Source of the DNA: Ustilago trichophora
Taxonomy: Eukaryota; Basidiomycota; Ustilaginomycetes; Ustilaginales; Ustilaginaceae
Direction of reading: 5' to 3'
NCBI GenBank assembly: GCA_900323505.1
Contig: OOIN01000029.1
Coordinates: 558,001 to 622,000 of the forward strand
Length of the DNA stretch: 64,000 nt
This document shows positions 63,301 to 64,000 of the stretch, one piece after another (position 1 is the stretch's first letter; the number at the start of each line of letters is the position of its first letter). The notes under the pieces are model-generated. The model worked only from the letters and a program-made list of their open reading frames with translations, did no database searches and was not told the DNA's origin. The translations under genes were made by a program, and so were the position numbers.

Positions 63301-64000
63301 GGGCGAAGCAAGCTGGGAAAAGATGCTGGCGGATCGGACGCTCAAGGGTGACAGGGGCGCGGTGATGCCAGCCCGCATCTTTGCTCTGGCCAGGTAGATA
63401 TCGCGCGCCACCGCAAGATCAGATGCGTAAGCCCTCTCCGTCTCCAAAAGCTCGCGCAGAACATGCCATCGCTTGACGAGCCGCTTCTGCTCCTGCGGAA
63501 GGTTTTCCTGTGGGATGGACCAAGAGGGTTTCGCAAAGCTGGGGCTTCGAGTGAGAAAAGGTCCGTTCCCGTTGTTGGCGAATTGCGGTGTGAGGAAATG
63601 GGTCGAAGCCGGCGACATGAAATCTCTAGCGGTGCTGCCCGAGGACGAAGCTGATCGCATGAGGCTACCAGAGCTTGCATGGCGAGCTCCCAGAGCAGTT
63701 GCGTTGTAACCAGCTGGGGTTCGAGGCCCTGTTCCGGCTGCAGCGTTGAGGTCGGCTACGGACGAGCCGGGGCTGGCACCATTGGTGAAGTGCTGAGGCA
63801 AATGCAACGCATCTCCAGCTTGGCTCGAGGCCAAGGCAGCGGCCTCACCTTCAAGTGGTCCGTCGTAGAGTCTACGAATGACCAGGCGCGTGCTGGTATC
63901 GCCCTTCTTGGACTTACTGCTCCTTCCCAAGCGAAATGTTCCGGAACTTGGAATTGATGAATGTGTGTCGACACCTTCTCGATTTGTGAGCTCGCGCGCA
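60370..64000 (-). CDS. Rho guanine-nucleotide exchange factor with DH and BAR-like regions (5' part outside window)
   Basis: The minus frame is open from the window edge (64000) to the stop at 60370, about 1209 codons, with no ATG at a sensible start, so the N-terminus lies outside. A DH domain starts at KRWHVLRELLETERAYASDL; a Ser-rich insertion of over 200 residues follows its first helix; the domain resumes at DVRIIFAQLESCAAFADEMV and reaches SSLLIKPVQRVLKYPLLLSE, the most conserved DH helix. A BAR-like helical region follows (about 62,200-61,440), then disordered sequence, then an SH3-like end (DYAVGDLFRVVDHDD ... GITGWVERENFVPLS). DH plus BAR is the order of DNMBP/Tuba-type GEFs, which activate Cdc42 or Rho1 at membranes. 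No PH domain is visible. Confidence 0.9.
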   Translation of the reverse strand, partial: ARELTNREGVDTHSSIPSSGTFRLGRSSKSKKGDTSTRLVIRRLYDGPLEGEAAALASSQAGDALHLPQHFTNGASPGSSVADLNAAAGTGPRTPAGYNATALGARHASSGSLMRSASSSGSTARDFMSPASTHFLTPQFANNGNGPFLTRSPSFAKPSWSIPQENLPQEQKRLVKRWHVLRELLETERAYASDLAVARDIYLARAKMRAGITAPLSPLSVRSASIFSQLASPEPSTHSRSSQPHLQQHGSSTALSPPSGVSSSRSYLPQRTLFRNASADGSANASLPSPNSASQATSSVSLTSSNPSNRSSMYTVSSQSSQASDPSHFALAGHPSFVGGLPAQFSIDGNTLSPTAGVKMNPGTPRALPSPSASPYSSTPSITTPSGPLSPGLMGSNESSAVGTPDAPFSPSDVRIIFAQLESCAAFADEMVVVLEGAVGKICNGTAEEAAQLLARGEMNEESETDRVGQAFLKLMPRIEQVYSAYCSRHEASMAKLQELLNTQPKVAAFISECTQAARAYTNAWDLSSLLIKPVQRVLKYPLLLSEILGSTSSKHPDMESLSAASIEIQKVADNINEVKKRKDLVEQIVSGKATKRTTSQRMQHGATKKLLRRQEKVKKLVLGPAEDLLADDGQYKALVVQFRQLEKAVTTFAKRCTGWSTSVKDAHIAQLRLLDQWCRTYAVDEMTAGTEAETRLRAFMHLIERTFLSDCWTQLDAEIRLSLTPAIQRIAALFILPQSVIAKRNDREPDYTRYRTEITRGGPKTADKKLTESATAFIALHTQLMNELPQFNYGVQTLLDLCIESLSRTQASYHLRVHRALIGFWQSFGPEGNTDIARNEETDEKSMRHLNPVKLFWPLHSNVAGFAESLAIVLGVDDRSRSASMSMDSDLLAVGNLSPSSNTHFSPLQSTRALPDSEFASKVPDASSMSQQIESITAAGSEELLEPISARASPFTTPPLGSRRPSFSPQLHQQHLLGSPAPIGSVPLGSAPPPLRSVKSGGLIGLLRSVGSSSAVGSRKNSQSTDTATESFVDGLDSNPPTPVSKDTPLLNEVNSEPVAPPTLPALSFNSGFFGQSDAVFSSAQAHGLGVETQGTQDAERVVLASANPPSSIAESSTAGVRQDRTFRASKTSTKNPTGGAFPRPLGTMAAVANSPTTPRAAKNGHPFIDYAVGDLFRVVDHDDVHLFGDSEHGITGWVERENFVPLS

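Overview
The window is nuclear DNA of a basidiomycete smut fungus (Ustilaginales; Ustilago/Sporisorium type). The signs are moderately GC-rich coding DNA with mostly C- or T-ending codons, mostly intron-poor genes with a few short GT..AG introns, long pyrimidine-rich leaders, and a group III G-alpha protein matching smut Gpa3 in length (354 aa) and in the position of its switch-II glutamine (Q206). I do not assign a species.

Left part (1-12.3 kb): the 5' part of a BLI-3-like FMN-binding protein gene; an AT-rich island with a 0.8 kb inverted-repeat element flanked by TA and an 85-base poly(A) tract; a Spa2-type polarity scaffold gene; and a complete PIF/Harbinger DNA transposon (8084-12297). 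The transposon has 44-bp perfect terminal inverted repeats, a 3-bp target duplication, a Myb/SANT-like gene, a DDE transposase with its catalytic triad, and a captured piece of the host SAR1 GTPase gene broken by an in-frame stop. It is the most unusual object in the window.

Middle part (12.5-33.1 kb): metabolic genes. These are a choline-sulfatase-type sulfatase, an AMP-forming acyl-CoA ligase ending in AKL (peroxisomal signal), two divergent zinc alcohol dehydrogenases, an alpha/beta hydrolase ending in SRL (peroxisomal signal), and a FAR-17a/AIG1-like membrane hydrolase with two introns. A C2H2 zinc-finger regulator resembling Rpn4 follows.

Right part (33.4-64 kb): two identical tRNA-Thr(AGU) genes flank a small predicted secreted protein and the glycogen branching enzyme. 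Then come a small membrane protein, PXR1 (G-patch), a WDR59/Mtc5-like SEA-complex protein, a 5.1 kb gene-poor stretch rich in microsatellites, gpa3, another gene-poor stretch, a single-pass membrane protein, a mitochondrial carrier, and a RhoGEF with DH and BAR-like regions whose 5' end lies beyond the window.

Three proteins bear on polarity and signalling (Spa2, Gpa3, RhoGEF) but are far apart and not an operon-like unit. A pentamer repeat, TACTG/CAGTA, recurs in at least ten intergenic places and in none of the coding regions I read.
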